Shown piece by piece: positions 22,272 to 35,100 of a stretch of 64,000 nt of DNA. A model generated the notes under the pieces. That model made no database searches, was not told the DNA's origin, and saw nothing but the letters and a program-made list of their open reading frames with translations. The DNA lies in NCBI RefSeq assembly GCF_020520425.1, contig NC_079492.1, positions 144,801,861 to 144,865,860 of the forward strand, read 5' to 3'. The translations under genes were made by a program, and so were the position numbers. This stretch comes from Spinacia oleracea (taxonomy: Eukaryota; Streptophyta; Magnoliopsida; Caryophyllales; Amaranthaceae). How positions within the stretch are numbered: the first letter of the stretch is position 1; each line of letters begins with the position of its first letter.

Positions 22272-22390
22272 TCTACCTACTGGGTAGATAACCCGCCACT
22301 AATAGAACATTAAAAACAATTAATAAAACTGACGTTGACTCCCCTACCACTACTCTCTATTAGTGGTGGGTAGTTTACCCGGTAAATAGA
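22272..22390. repeat. Inverted repeat (35-bp arms) that can fold into a hairpin
   Basis: The left arm 22272-22306 (TCTACCTACTGGGTAG, then CCGCCACTAATAGA) is the reverse complement, with few mismatches, of the right arm 22356-22390 (TCTATTAGTGGTGGGTAG, then CCGGTAAATAGA). The arms are separated by a 49-bp loop. It could be a very short MITE or a hairpin RNA source; no flanking duplication is clear. Confidence 0.75.
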
Positions 22391-22803
22391 TAAAGGTTTT
22401 TTCCCACACCAACTGCTTAATGGACCCGGATTCCTGAAATCTAATTCCCTTATTCGAAATAGTAGGTATGACGCTAATTTTATCACGACTCTTTAAGCAT
22501 TCCTAAAGGAGGACTCATCACAAGTATTTCGAGGAATATCATAAGATGTCATACCCTAGACTTCCTTCTTTACCTTATTTCTCCCTTCTCAATTCTCATA
22601 GTAACCTAAACTTATTAGCCCTCGCCTAACTCTGTATAATTGCGAATTTCATAAGTACCAACAATCTAAACCTTTATTTGCGCATTGTTGAAAACTGACA
22701 GAAACACCAATCTTAATGGACATATCAACAAGAATAATGACGAAGACTATTCTAACTTCTGCTCACTTTTCTGTTAAAAAAATAAATGAAAAAATAAAAA
22801 ATA

Positions 22804-23256
22804 ATGAACAGACTACACAAGTATATGTGCAAGATCACTAACCTACCTAACAACACACATCAAGCAAATCTCATTAAGAATCAGATAAGCCACACTTCAC
22901 CAATAACTAAAAGAATCAACCACAGTTCTTTACTTTCATTAGCATGCATACTCTTTTCTGAGTACAATAACTTACAGAGTTACAGTTCAGTGGCAAATAC
23001 TACTACAAATAATCTGAAGATAAATGGTAATGGTATTAGAGCTCATCCATACAGGCACCCATGAGGAGAGCTCCAGGTCGGACGAAGGAAGAAGAAAAAA
23101 AAATCACTTTCAGCAATCAATTTAAATAAATGAAATAAAGAGAACAAATTGGGACCTTTAACAAGTAAAGGCCACACAAAGCTTACATCATTGAAACTAT
23201 ACACTATGTTACACAACAGAGGCAGCTGCAATCTGGGAAGAACTTCTTCTTCTTCC
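22804..23256 (-). other. Probable 3' flank/UTR of the kinesin-light-chain-related gene
   Basis: This lies directly downstream of the minus-strand stop codon at 23257. I see no independent gene; the short frames are not supported by motifs or splice sites. A 3' untranslated region of a few hundred bases is likely, but no canonical polyadenylation hexamer stands out. Confidence 0.35.
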
Positions 23257-26200
23257 TCAAATCCTAAAACCCAACCCTCCCCACCTCTTTGTTGTTGTCT
23301 CTTTCTTTGTTCTCTTAGAATTTGGATCGATGAGATTTTCGAGGGATTTTGTTTTTCTATTTCTGCTTTTGCCGGCTTCTTTCAATAGCTCGGCGAGTCT
23401 GCTCTTTTCATCATCAAAGTCGGCGTTTGCTGTACCTAGTTTCTCTTCCCTTAACTTGACTACATACTCCAAGATCTCAATAGAATCTTCTACTCTGTAA
23501 GAAGAAGAACATGGCCAGTAATATATCATTATCTATCCTCTTTTGATAGTTGACAATATCATTGTAGATTCTCAGCAAACAGGCTAGCATTTACTTTGTC
23601 TAGATAAACATCAATTTTCCCCAAAGTCCCACCCCAATTAAAAATGGATGTATAAAGTATTGTGCAGACAGAAACAGCCTAAAGTTGGAAGTTTTCAAAG
23701 GTGGAATACACTTTTCTTTTCAAGACCAGTTCACAAGGAAAGAGTAAAACGAATATTTGTCAGACAGCAATACTCACCCCTCATATATCTGATGAAAATA
23801 AAATTAAAGAATAAAACAGTCTCATAAAAAGTAAGTTAACTCCAACTAAAGCAAATGCTAAACACCTCAAACAAAGGCCGCAAAACAGGTGAAGAAAATG
23901 GCACAAGATAAGCATCTACCTCATCCCCACCCAAAAACCTCCCCCCACCCCGCGAAAGGGGCTGAGGAGAGCCTACTGTTAGTTGAAAAGATTACCTTGG
24001 TGTTAGTTGTTGAACGCAAAAATCACATCCGCTAGTATTTTTCCGTTTGTTACCCTCCAGGGTCAATAAGAATAATAAATTATGCACTAATAACTTAACT
24101 ATCTTACTTAAAGCTCACTATAATCAACCATTAGTATAATATTCAACCCAAGAACCATTTTACATAGTACACTTTTTCTTTACTATCCTAACATAAGAGG
24201 TGGGTACTGCCTAATTTACTGAGCGGGTGGTAATCTGTTCTAACTTCAAAGTAAATTATTACCACCTCTCTTAAACTTAACACAAAAGGAGTTTTGTTCC
24301 GCATGTCCGCCCCACCGCCCACATCTTTCACCTCTAGATTTGAGGAAGATTGTATCTCAGACTATTACAGTAGAAGTAAATGCTTCTATTAAATACAGTG
24401 CATATAGGTAATTTAGCTAAAGCCAACCAATGTTTTACACATGTCACGACGTCAATGTATCGCAATACATAAACAAGCACGGAAAATCAACAAGAACACA
24501 AGAATGTGACTGAAAGATAGAATGATACCTTCCCATAGCATCATAAGTAGCTGCAAGGTTGCTATATACTCCAAGAGTGTCTTGATGACAAGGGCCACAT
24601 TCTTGCTCCAATACTGCTCTAGCCTCTTCAAACAATTCGGCCGCCTGATCAATCTTAAACAACTGCACACACGCCAATCCCATCTGATTCAATAACACAC
24701 CAAAGAAAGCAGATTTCCTTTCTCCACTAGCCCTAAGCTTGGCAACTGCGCTTTCAAAAGAGCTCAAAGCTTCACCATATCGACCAATCAAGTAATACAT
24801 CACACCCATACGTGCTTCTAACCCTGCAATTGTGTTCTGTTGACCAGCTTTATCCTCCAACAATTTCAATGCCCTTTCCAAAAGCCTTAATGCCTCTTCG
24901 GGTTCATTAACAGACTCATAAACAGCTGCAATGTCACTCAATCCACTCGAAATCTCCTCTTGAGAGGTTCCAGGAACGGGTTTGTTGTATATCCTTAAAG
25001 CGTTCTCACAATAAGACTTTGACTCCCTAAGTTTACCCGTCTTGTAGTACAGGTCAGCAAGACGGACAAACACGGAGGCAACAGAAGGATGATTCTCACC
25101 CTTTGATGATTTAAAGACAGTTAGGGCTTTCTGATAGGAGAAAACAGCTTCATCAAAACGGCATAGAGACTGGTATATGTTGCCAATTCCAACATCAATG
25201 GAAGCAACCTCGTTTTCTTGTCCATTGGCAATCATGGCCATGCTGGCAAGAACAAGGTGTTCGAGGGCTGACTCGTAGTCCGCCTTTGCCTCTAATATGA
25301 GAGCCATCAAACGGCGATCAGCCGCCTCTTCGAGAGAGGCTGGAGCACTATGAGCACGGTGGATGTCTAGGGTTTGCTTACATAGTTTTTCAGCTTCATC
25401 AAATTGCATTGTTTGAACATGAGCTTCAGCCAAGTACCTGATAAAACAAACCCCAACTTTTTTTCAAAAACTGAACAAAAAAAGGAATACACTTATACAA
25501 ATAAAACAAAGGCCTACCTAACTGTTTGGTGATGATTGGTGATGTGAGAATATGACATGCTAGCTAATTTCTGAGTTCTGACACTAAAACTCAAACTTGT
25601 TCATCAAAAGTGACAAATTTTGAACAGTTTTTATCATTGTCGTAAACAGCACAAAATTCAGGTTTTAAACCCCAATAAAATCAACAAACTCAAGGTTAGA
25701 TTTGCCATTATTCTTCCAAAATTACTTTCTTCTTATGTTTTCCTCAACCAAGAAAAAAACACCACTTTTTTCTCCTATTAATATCATAAAACTATTCTAA
25801 CTTTCACTAATTAACATAAACAATCCGCCAATTGGACAATTAAATTCACACAAATTGCATCATATTACCTAAACCTCAAAATATCCAAAATTAAAAAATC
25901 TTTCTCCTCCACAATTTCAGGAGTATAGGAAGGCACTAAACACAGTAACGTTAGGCGGGATTCGATTCGATCTCAAGTCTTAATATCACCGCCGCCCCCA
26001 AAAAAAATAAAAATTCCACCAACTAATAATAAACTGAAAAAAAATCCACAATTCTATAAACTCAGAAAATCTGGATTGTGTCAAAAGAGCTAACCTGCAA
26101 GTTTCGGCGACTCGAGGATCGGAATCCCCAAGAGTCTGAATCTGGATCTTCAACCCATCTTTATAACACTCAATCGACTTATCAATCTGACCCAACATAG

Positions 26201-26762
26201 AATGCGTATCACCCAACTGCATATACCCAGAAAACGCCGCCAAAGCATGATCAGTTCCTCTAGAAAGTTCTGGAACTTCAATTGCCCTTTCAAGCACAGG
26301 AATCGCCTCGTCAAACCTCCCTAAACTGCAATAAATCGCAGCAACAACATGAAGACTCATCGCCAAATCCAAATTCGGTTCCCCTTCAACCGCACATCTC
26401 TCGAACGATCTAGAAGCCCGAACCGCAAAATCCAGAGCCTTAACCGGGCCATCCCCAGAGGCAATAGTGTCTCTAGCAAGTTTGAGGAGAAACGGACCTA
26501 GATCCGGGTTGTCGAGGGAGGATTCATCTAAGTTGAGGGGTAGTTTTTGCGGGTCGGGTTTTTTCTTCCCGGAGGACCGGTCAGGGGAGGGTTTAGCCCG
26601 GGAGGTAGAGGGAGAAGGGGAGGGAGTGCGTCTGGGTGCGGGAGATGGGGAGTTGAGGCGAGACCCGGTAGAAGGGCGGATCTGGCTGGTGGGAGTGGTG
26701 GTTTCTGCGGTGGAGAGAGAAAGTGTTGGTGGTGGATTTTTAGCAGAGACTAAGCCTGGCAT
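23257..26762 (-). CDS. Kinesin light chain-related (KLCR/CMU-type) TPR protein
   Basis: Three exons in transcript order: 26762-26095, 25437-24529, 23494-23257. Introns are GT-AG, phase is kept, and the total is 1815 nt (604 aa). The first ~75 residues are Ser/Pro/Thr-rich with basic clusters and look disordered. From about residue 90 there are repeated TPR-like units, several with kinesin-light-chain spacing (SLGRFDEAIPVLERAIEV, QLGDTHSMLGQIDKSIECY, RFDEAVFSYQKALTVF, EPEEALRLLERALKLLED, RYGEALSSFESAVAKL). The end is basic and Arg/Lys-rich. Plant proteins of this length and start (MPGLVSAK) are the KLCR family, also called CMU, which sit on cortical microtubules and hold cellulose synthase tracks and IQD scaffold proteins in place (family knowledge). 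It resembles KLCR1 most, but I leave the paralogue open. There is no kinesin motor domain. Confidence 0.9.
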
Positions 26763-27937
26763 TTTTGTTTGTTTGACGGAGTGTGGGAGGAGAGAGAAAG
26801 AAGGAGAAGTTGGAGGAAGAAGATGAAGAATGAGTTGGTTTGTTGGTGGTGAAAGGTGAGTGATGTGAGTTAGGATGGAAATGGAAGCAAGCCAACTTAG
26901 CGAAGGTTAGAGGAGAAGGATGAAGGTGAGAGAAAGGGAAAAGGAAACCAATTATTATGGGAGTTTTTTTTTGGTCGTTGGATTTTTGTTTGTTTTTGGG
27001 GTTTTGGACAAATAGTACTCCTTTTAGTGTTATTTTCAATCAAAAACGTTTTTTAAAATCGGTTTTAAATTTATTTATTTTATACAAATCCTATAAATAA
27101 TTACAAATAATTAATCTAATTGGAGTATTTTTTTTATATTGAGTCAATTCATTCTTTTTACATCGTATAATTTTCTAATTGCAAGAGTTAGACAAATAAT
27201 GTAGAAATGGATGCGGATAAAGGTGAACTACTTAAGATTATGCAAGGTAGAGAATAGCTTTGTGACTATGCAACAATCATACCTAGAATTGACTCGATCT
27301 GGCTCATTCTCGAACCAAAGTTTTACTCGTTAATTGATGACCTAACCAGCTAACCTGTTTATATTAGCCTAATATATCCAAAACCGTATAACAAATTGTC
27401 AGAGGAGTTTAGTGTCAACCTATAAAATATTTTAAAAATTTTACTTGTACATTTTTAAAAAGAAATGAATGTCATAAGTGTTTTATGAAATAAACACATA
27501 GTACATCGTGTGCATCAAGAGCTAAAACACCTGTATTAGGTTCAAGGAGAGATTCGGAAAATCAAATCTTGACAAGTCAGAGACTGAAGGTAACAGCAAG
27601 AAATTTGGGTAGGTGCTGGGAAATAATTGGATTTGACAGGGTTAAAATTGACCAATTGGGATTAAATTAGAGTATTTTTCAATTCTTGTAAAAAATTGAC
27701 AAAAGGCTCTTGATAATTGACTACAATATTTTGTTATTATTGAAGGAATACGTAAACTATAAATTGGAGCATCTAGCCATGTGAGTTTGGGCTTGCTTAG
27801 AAAGCTTCTGCATAGGATTTTGGGCCAGTTTGATAAAGTGGAAAAGCTATCACCATAATTTTAATTAGTCCAAATCATAAGGTTTATGGAATTAAGCCAA
27901 ACAAATGAGGAATTTTCTTTTGAGAAGATATCAGAGT
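26763..27937. other. KLCR upstream region
   Basis: The first ~200 bases upstream of the ATG at 26762 read on the minus strand as a CT-rich leader (CTTTCTCTCACCTTCATCC), typical of a plant 5' untranslated region. Beyond that the DNA is AT-rich with no gene. I see no certain TATA box. Confidence 0.4.
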
Positions 27938-27940
27938 TTA

Positions 27941-28339
27941 GGCCTTGTTCTGTTTCATTTATTTTGACTTATTCAAGATAACATAATTTCCCCATAAGTT
28001 TGTAATTTAGACGATAGACCTAAAAAGATACAAGTATATAATTACAAGAATATTACTTCGTGAAAAGAACATGAATATATTTATTAATTATTACGTATAA
28101 ATTTTATACTTCTAATAACAAATAAGTGAAATAATATATCGCATTGTTACAAATTTACAATGTACGGAGTAATGTTCTTTTGCACGTGCACACGTGTTTT
28201 TTTTAGTGCACCATACTCAATGTGCACCCTTGTCCATAACTCACGAAATGCATATGTTCAAGTTCAGAAAAATACGGAGTAATTTTTTTTAACACACTTA
28301 AGTTTTTTTCAAACAAAATAAGTCAAATAGAACATAACC
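27941..28339. mobile_element. PIF/Harbinger (Tourist-like) MITE, copy 1
   Basis: The left terminus is GGCCTTGTTCTGTTTC, and the right terminus in reverse is GGTTATGTTCTATTTGAC. Both continue into ATTTTGACTTATT-type sequence, so the termini are inverted. The triplet TTA flanks both sides (27938-27940 and 28340-28342), the expected 3-bp duplication for this superfamily. The middle contains an unrelated patch (GCACGTGCACACGTG) that may be a later insertion. It is non-coding, ~399 bp, and related to the 202-bp copy at 29645. Confidence 0.75.
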
Positions 28340-28402
28340 TTAATATGGTAAAAACGTTCCTCACAAAATGTGGTTGTGGTGTAAAATATCCGCTACATCT
28401 TT

Positions 28403-28522
28403 CCTTAAAAAAAAGTTAGTAACACAGTTGTGTAATTTTTTGAGTTGGAGATGTCAGCCCATCTTTAAAAAAAAGTTAGTTACACAATTGTGTAATTTTT
28501 TGAGTTGGAGATGTCAGCCCAT
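28403..28522. repeat. Two tandem copies of a 60-bp unit
   Basis: The unit (TTAAAAAAAAGTTAGT, then GTGTAATTTTTTGAGTTGG, then AGATGTCAGCCCAT) is repeated exactly 60 bases apart with a few substitutions. It lies between KLCR and NAD synthetase. Confidence 0.9.
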
Positions 28523-29171
28523 TGTACTTCCTTTATGTTGTTCAGTTCTTCTGATTTTCCCTTACTTTTCCCAACACCTACCCAATGTTCTTGTTATGGG
28601 ATGGAATTGTGATTGCAGTACAAGGACTCTGAAGATTAGAGCTTCAATGACAATGTTCATAGTGGATTAGGAATACGAGGAATCACACTTCAGACATGGT
28701 AAAAGTAAATAACATTGGTTTAGATGCTAGTATAATGTAACCTTGGGGAGTAAATTTATCTTTCAAACTATTGAGATAAAAGTCTCCAAAGCTACCAAAA
28801 CAGGAAACATAAATAAAAACGAAAAGTAAATTCTGAATGACTTCTTTCATTAAGAATCACCTAATCAAACATTCCTGATACCTCTGACATATTTATTGAA
28901 TCTTTTTATTTCCCTCTAATAATGGATCTAAATTATTCACTTTCTATCTCTTGTGCGGCTTGTGCCTTTGAGCACCAAGGAATCAGATAACCAAGTCTGA
29001 TGGATGAATTATGACAAAGTTCCCGGTGTTCCGGAATTATGGTGAGCAGATTAGAACAAGGTAAATTAGTAACAAAACTCAAAAAGATGTACATAAAGTA
29101 AAAACCTAAAATTAACACAAAACTAATAATGCAATAGCATTATAGCAACTTGCGTTGTTAATGCATTTTAA
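28523..29171. other. 3' flank of NAD synthetase
   Basis: No gene is seen. The bases nearest 29171 are probably 3' untranslated region of the minus-strand NAD synthetase gene. Confidence 0.4.
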
Positions 29172-32100
29172 CTACAAACCCACGTTAGGGTTTCCGGATC
29201 CAACTGCTGCCACTCCCATGCCACCAACATGATCCGATACAAGTTCTGGTTTATCATTGTCATCGGATTTCGCCAGGAGAACTTTGTCACCATTGATATC
29301 CTTAACGAGCTCATCAATTTTACGGAATTGAAACGGCCATTTTGAGTTGTACAAGAACTGACGCAGATCAAACCTGTTGTCCTCTGGTGAGTAGCTCTTC
29401 AAAAAGCAACAATTTTACATAAGGATTTGCAATCAACATCACCAATGTCCAGGAAAACAGTTTTTAATAGTGTTCAGCAGAAAAAGATACCTCTGCATGG
29501 TAGGAAGGCGTAAGTACAGTCATCTTGTGTCGATTGATGGAGTAGTACTTGAAGAAGAACTTCACCTTTTCAGCAATTTCTGATGGTGTCAATATTGAAC
29601 CCCATTTAAAGCAAAGATCCTGCAAAGAATTGAAATAATACTTAGGCTCTGTTCTACTTATTTTGATTTATTTCAGACAAAATAAGTTCAGATAAGTTTA
29701 GATAATATAAGTTTAACAAAAATAAGTTTTTTTTAGACCACAAAAATAAGTTTATTTAGACAAAATAAGTTTTTTTCAGATAAAATAAGTTTAGATAAGA
29801 GTAGATAGGTTCAGTTCAGTCAAAACAAGTCCAATAGAACGGAGCCTTAGATAAGAAGAACCGGTACTTTTCATTTACCAAAAGTCCAAAACTCTACTTT
29901 TCCAGATTTCGATAAGGGATTTTGTTATGGATGAGGTCTAAAGTTATGGGAGTTCAGTTACTTGAATCATCACCAGCTATTTTTCTAACCAAGGAAGATG
30001 ACAAATCAAATCCTAATTCATCATTCTCCACTTTAATTTTCATAAATCTATTGTCCGCTTCTCACGCCATCTAATTATCTATCAATCAGTTTTGAGTTTT
30101 CATTGACAATAAGCTGTTACGGAGTACTTGCTAAACCACATATAATCACTATCACCTCAAAATTCTACTCTTAAGTAACGACATTTCTAACTAACTTGAG
30201 TTTCTAAAAGCTAAGCTTAATAAGATAAAATTGTGCTTGGTCATTTTTAATGGTTTATTGCATCAAACAGTTGTAACAGTTGTCCTTTCATTAATATTTG
30301 GTCATGGAAGCAAAATACAATTTTTTTTAGCCATACAAATTGCAAAACAATCCAATATTTTTTTATTGCTTTTGTGTTCTCAACCTGCTTGTAGATCATA
30401 TAAGGATTACTAGAAAATTAAACCACGTGCTCTTCAAAAATGAAGTAAAATAGTACATACCGTGAACATGGATACTGGACCGCGACGGTAAATTTTACGC
30501 AACCGTCCATAAACTGAGAGGTCATCGTATGTCATTCCCATGTCCACTTCATCCAGCTGTGGGGAAAACATAACATGGAGAAACTAAGAATTGATTTTCT
30601 ACTTCAGGCATAAAAAATTACGCTATAGTTATGCTTCAAAATCTCTCAAGAAGAAAGAAAGAGAGAAGAAGTTACTTAGGGGTGCATAAATGTTAAATGA
30701 AAGAGAAGGTCGAGAAGAATTACAACAATCCACCTGTTTCAAACTCAATGGCTAATACCAGAAAAGCGGAAAACCAACAGGCACTCAAGATAGTATCAAT
30801 TATTCAATTGTATAAGCCAATATAATATAATTTATAAAAGTCTTTAAATTTTCCAAGCTAAGCAAACAGGGTACTGGAAACTAGAAAGGACAACCAGGTC
30901 GATACAATGAATCCATAGTTCTGTGGCAACCTTCACTCAATACTGGCAAAAATGAATTTCACTATAAGCAGAAAATTCAAGTTAACTATTAATATAAGAA
31001 GATAAGCAAAAGGGCCAACATAGAAAAATTAATGAGATACAAGTAACAACATTCGACATAAGGATGTCCACAGATACATCTGCTAAAGAGTCACCTGGGT
31101 GTAATCTGAGCGTATTGGCTCAAGTTCAGCAGTTGGTGGAGCAGCTTCAACCTCTGCTAAGGAAGAGTAGCCAAGATGGACAGCAGCCCACCGCAAGAAT
31201 GTTCGAAGATCCGTCTTACTAATACTTCCAATTGGATTTATGTCTGCTGAGCTACAATCATACTAAGAAACATAGACAAAGCATTAGTATACATGATCAA
31301 TGATTGAGCTATGATAGGTGAAATATCCACAAGCATCAATCAACCGGTCTAATTGACACTCTAAATCTCTAATGTCATCATAATTATCAATAATTAGCTA
31401 ATTCTGCCACGATGGATGACAATTACAGTACTTAAAATATTCACTAAAGGCATAAATTCAGACCATAAAATATTACCTTCGTCAAGTAACCACGCAATGC
31501 CTCATCGACATTGGAGCTACCAAGGACAAGATAAAATCCTGATTTGCTATGAACCCAAGGCAAAAGAGATGCCAACATGAAAGACAAAACCATTCTAATA
31601 CGTGCTTGAATATTCTGTAGCCCCAAGTTTTCAGCATTTGATCCTCCATCAACCTGAATAACAACCAAGACATAAATTTTCAAAAGATCTTCACCAGTGT
31701 AATTTAATATAGTAACATAACAATTACTTCGTTAGTTGTATACTTGTATTATTTTTGTCAGCTATTTACCAAAGAAAAATACACTAATGGAGTGAACCAC
31801 TAATAGTTTTCATAACAATATTAAGTCAGTTGAGAACTCCCAAATTAACTACAAATTTCACAATCAACCTTGGTCATTTCTTAGTCTTTTATAATTAAAG
31901 GGATCAGTGATTACCTTATAGCGAGGGCGTTTTCCTGTTAGTGTCTGAAACAAAGTTAGTAGTGCTGAAATAACACTGTCTATACTGACATCAAGATGCC
32001 ATGACCCAATCTCATTTGCAAGCCCTTTGGCGCGTGATCTTGTCGCTTCAGAACTGCAAAAATGATGATTCTAACAATCAATATCAAATTGCATTATCTA

Positions 32101-35100
32101 AGCAGCAACAACCTCTCGTAATAAATAATAATAATTACGGGAAGGGTATGCATAGAGCCTTACCCCTAACCTTAGACATATTGTGCCATTTCTTTGAACT
32201 ACAATTTTGAATTATAGGTTACCATCAATGTAAAGTGGGGAACATAATGCCCTACCATTTTTTAATCTCTTATCATCACATATTTAGATATGCAATGTCC
32301 ATGCCAATGATTGAATTGAAAATCTAGACTACATTATCAGAGAACATCTTTGAAATACAAATTAAATAAACGACATTTGAACTTTTTCTCGTGCGTGAAA
32401 GAGTAGGGAGCACGCATCTTGGCACCTGTATGATGCACAAAACAGAAGGACGTTGCTTAGTTATAGAGTGGCACTTTTTACCTATTTTCAGTTCCCATGA
32501 ATACCGTATAAAATATCCGCTTTGCGAACTCTTTGCTATCAGTTGGAAAGGTTCCATCAGGATACTGGCCAATCCTTATCGCATCGGCTTTTACTTTTTC
32601 ATCTCCATTATGAATTTCTGGATACCAATCAGCATAACAATAAGAAAGCTGCAGAACTTGGCCGAGAAAAAGAGCTACATACACAAGTGATAGGTATGTT
32701 AATTGTGAAATTCACCTCTAACAACAAGCTGGCACATGTTACCAACAATTGCAGCAACAGAGGAGCTATCAGCACCACCAGAGAGTGGAAGCAAGAAACC
32801 AGAAGCTCCACTTCTTCTTAAATAGTCCCATAGCCAGCAGGCAGGTCCTAAAGCTATCTCCTCCTCAGGTTCATAATATTTAATCTACAAGTCACCATTG
32901 CATCTCCTTAAGACAGCTATATATGCACATACTTCATGTTGGTAAATATATTGTTGAAGGGAAATGATGCACTCATGTTCAGCAATGTTGAAAGAGTTTC
33001 TAACAAAAGCTTTTTAGTTCTGGGTTATAAAGGACTAGGTCAAATATCTCAACAAAATGTTATTTTACTTCTTATTTAGTAAAGTAGTAATCTAGTCTAC
33101 AAGTTAACTACCAGTTGGATCAATAATTTATTCAAAACTGCCTCTTTGCAACAGTAAAATAGGTGATAAGATATTGAGGCGTACCTTAAGAAGTATGCAA
33201 AAGTATCTTTCTAGGACAAATCTAGATGTCTGATCTACCGACCTAAGCCCAGAAAATCGGACAAGGACGGCTTATTGGACCATGCCTCAAAGTATGTGAA
33301 AATAGCTTGCCCATGGCAGGCCATATTCCTTACTGCCTGACTATTCGGGGTGCGGCAGAATCCTTGGCCCATAATCACTGAACTAGGCCACCTTTGATTA
33401 GCTTAAAATTGAGGGTTTAAACTACAACTATAAAGGAGCCTTTTCTCATAAGACTCCACACATTTTAGGTACCGTTTGGCCAAGCTTCCAGGACCCAAAA
33501 GTTGAAACTAGGTCAAACACTACATTTTTTAAAAGTAGTTTCTAGGTGGCTTTTGTTAAGGCTAGAAATAAAAGGTTCAACTTGAAACTTTGTCAAATGT
33601 GTATCTCAAAGACCATTTTTGCATTTAATGAAACTTGGTTGTGGACCAGAACAACCCATTGACCCTCTAACCAATATACGAAGTATATATATTTCCTCTA
33701 TTTCTTAATACATGCAACATTTGAGTTTTCTGCATTTATTTATAAATTTAACCTCATTCTATTACTAATACTTACTCTGTTCTCTTTTACTTGCAACGTT
33801 TTGACTTTTCACGTTTGTCTATGCACATTTTTAACTATTAATATCTTCAATTATCAATAAGTAAAGATTAAAAAAATGTTATGAAAATATACATTGAGAC
33901 GAATGTAACAACACTCCACATGACCACATTTTTCCTTATATATTAATCACAAATATTATTAAATAGAAGTTTGTTAATAGTGTAAAACTAGGGGATGTTT
34001 ATGTGTTGCATTGAGTAATTCTTATTTTCAGGTGAAATGCCTTTGCTCCTAAGAAATAATCCCAATGGGGCTAGTTGTCTTGATTCCTCATCAGGAAGTT
34101 AATCTAGTTCCTAAGTGAACCCAGGTCTGTCAAACTCAAAAGTGCACTTAAGGTCCATATCTAGTCAGTACAGTTATTAACTGTTTCATCTTCATAATAA
34201 CTCACCTTAGACTTTTAGTCTTAAGCTGAGTCTCTCAAAAGTTGTATCCTCAGCCTTTGTAATCGGTAAGTCAGTAACATAATTGGAGGCTTTAAACACT
34301 TCAAGGATACTAAATGCTCCACAACTACCATGAGATAATCCAATTTTAAAATCACAAAAAAAAAAGGGTGAGTGTTAATTCACTTGAGTTAGCCTTGGTT
34401 TCAAGAGTGATCAATACTTAGAAACAGATTACTGTTCTGTAATTCTTGCCTTTAGATCCGTGGTGTATTTGGTGTCTTCTCCTAGGCCTACATTGTTAGG
34501 CAAGAGTCTGGAGGGGTAAGACTTGAGAGTTTTGCATGGTTGAATGGAGAGCCCATTAGCACAGTAGTGATATAAGTGAAGTGTTGTTGCAATACAACAT
34601 TTTAATGTCTAGAATCGAGACCGTTCCAATTAGCAGGGAGCTTTAAAATTGACAACATTATATGAGGTACCCAAGCAAGAATAGCAATAAAAGTTCTCCC
34701 TTAAGTTTTTTTCCCCTTAGCAACCTGGATCTATTAAAAAGATATGTCCGACAAAAAATCCGAGGCAACCACTGTCTAAGCTTCAGAATATAGTATCCCC
34801 CTCCTACACTAAGCAAGGATTTCAGAGCATAATTTATGGAAATGATCATTTTGAACAACGTTTTACTTAAATGGACGAAGGGCTAACCTTAAGTGGGCAG
34901 GAAATAGGGTATTCCAAGTGGAATGATCGGCAAAGCTTGTATGGTGCTACAATACACTTGATTTGTTTTTCTTTATTCTCCATTTGTTTGCTCGCCTGTT
35001 GTTGAAAACTACTTGAGGAGAGCCTAAGGCTAGCAACCTGTGATGAATATAAAAAATATGTCAAATAAAGAGCAAACAAGCACAAGTTGTAACATAGCTA

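Larger units (their letters stand above)
20600..22803. other. Intergenic DNA upstream of ADCS
   Basis: No gene is supported. The stretch has a direct repeat of CTAGTGGTTAAAACTGAGTG (near 20816 and 20992), a (GTT)n microsatellite at 21028-21069, a SINE-like element near 21491 and an inverted-repeat hairpin at 22272-22390. The core promoter of ADCS probably lies near 20600-20700, but I see no unambiguous TATA box. Confidence 0.5.

Noticed and set aside
26467-26826. 119-codon frame on the plus strand
   Set aside because: It is antisense to the Ser/Pro-rich first exon of the KLCR gene, whose GC bias keeps the opposite strand open. There are no motifs.
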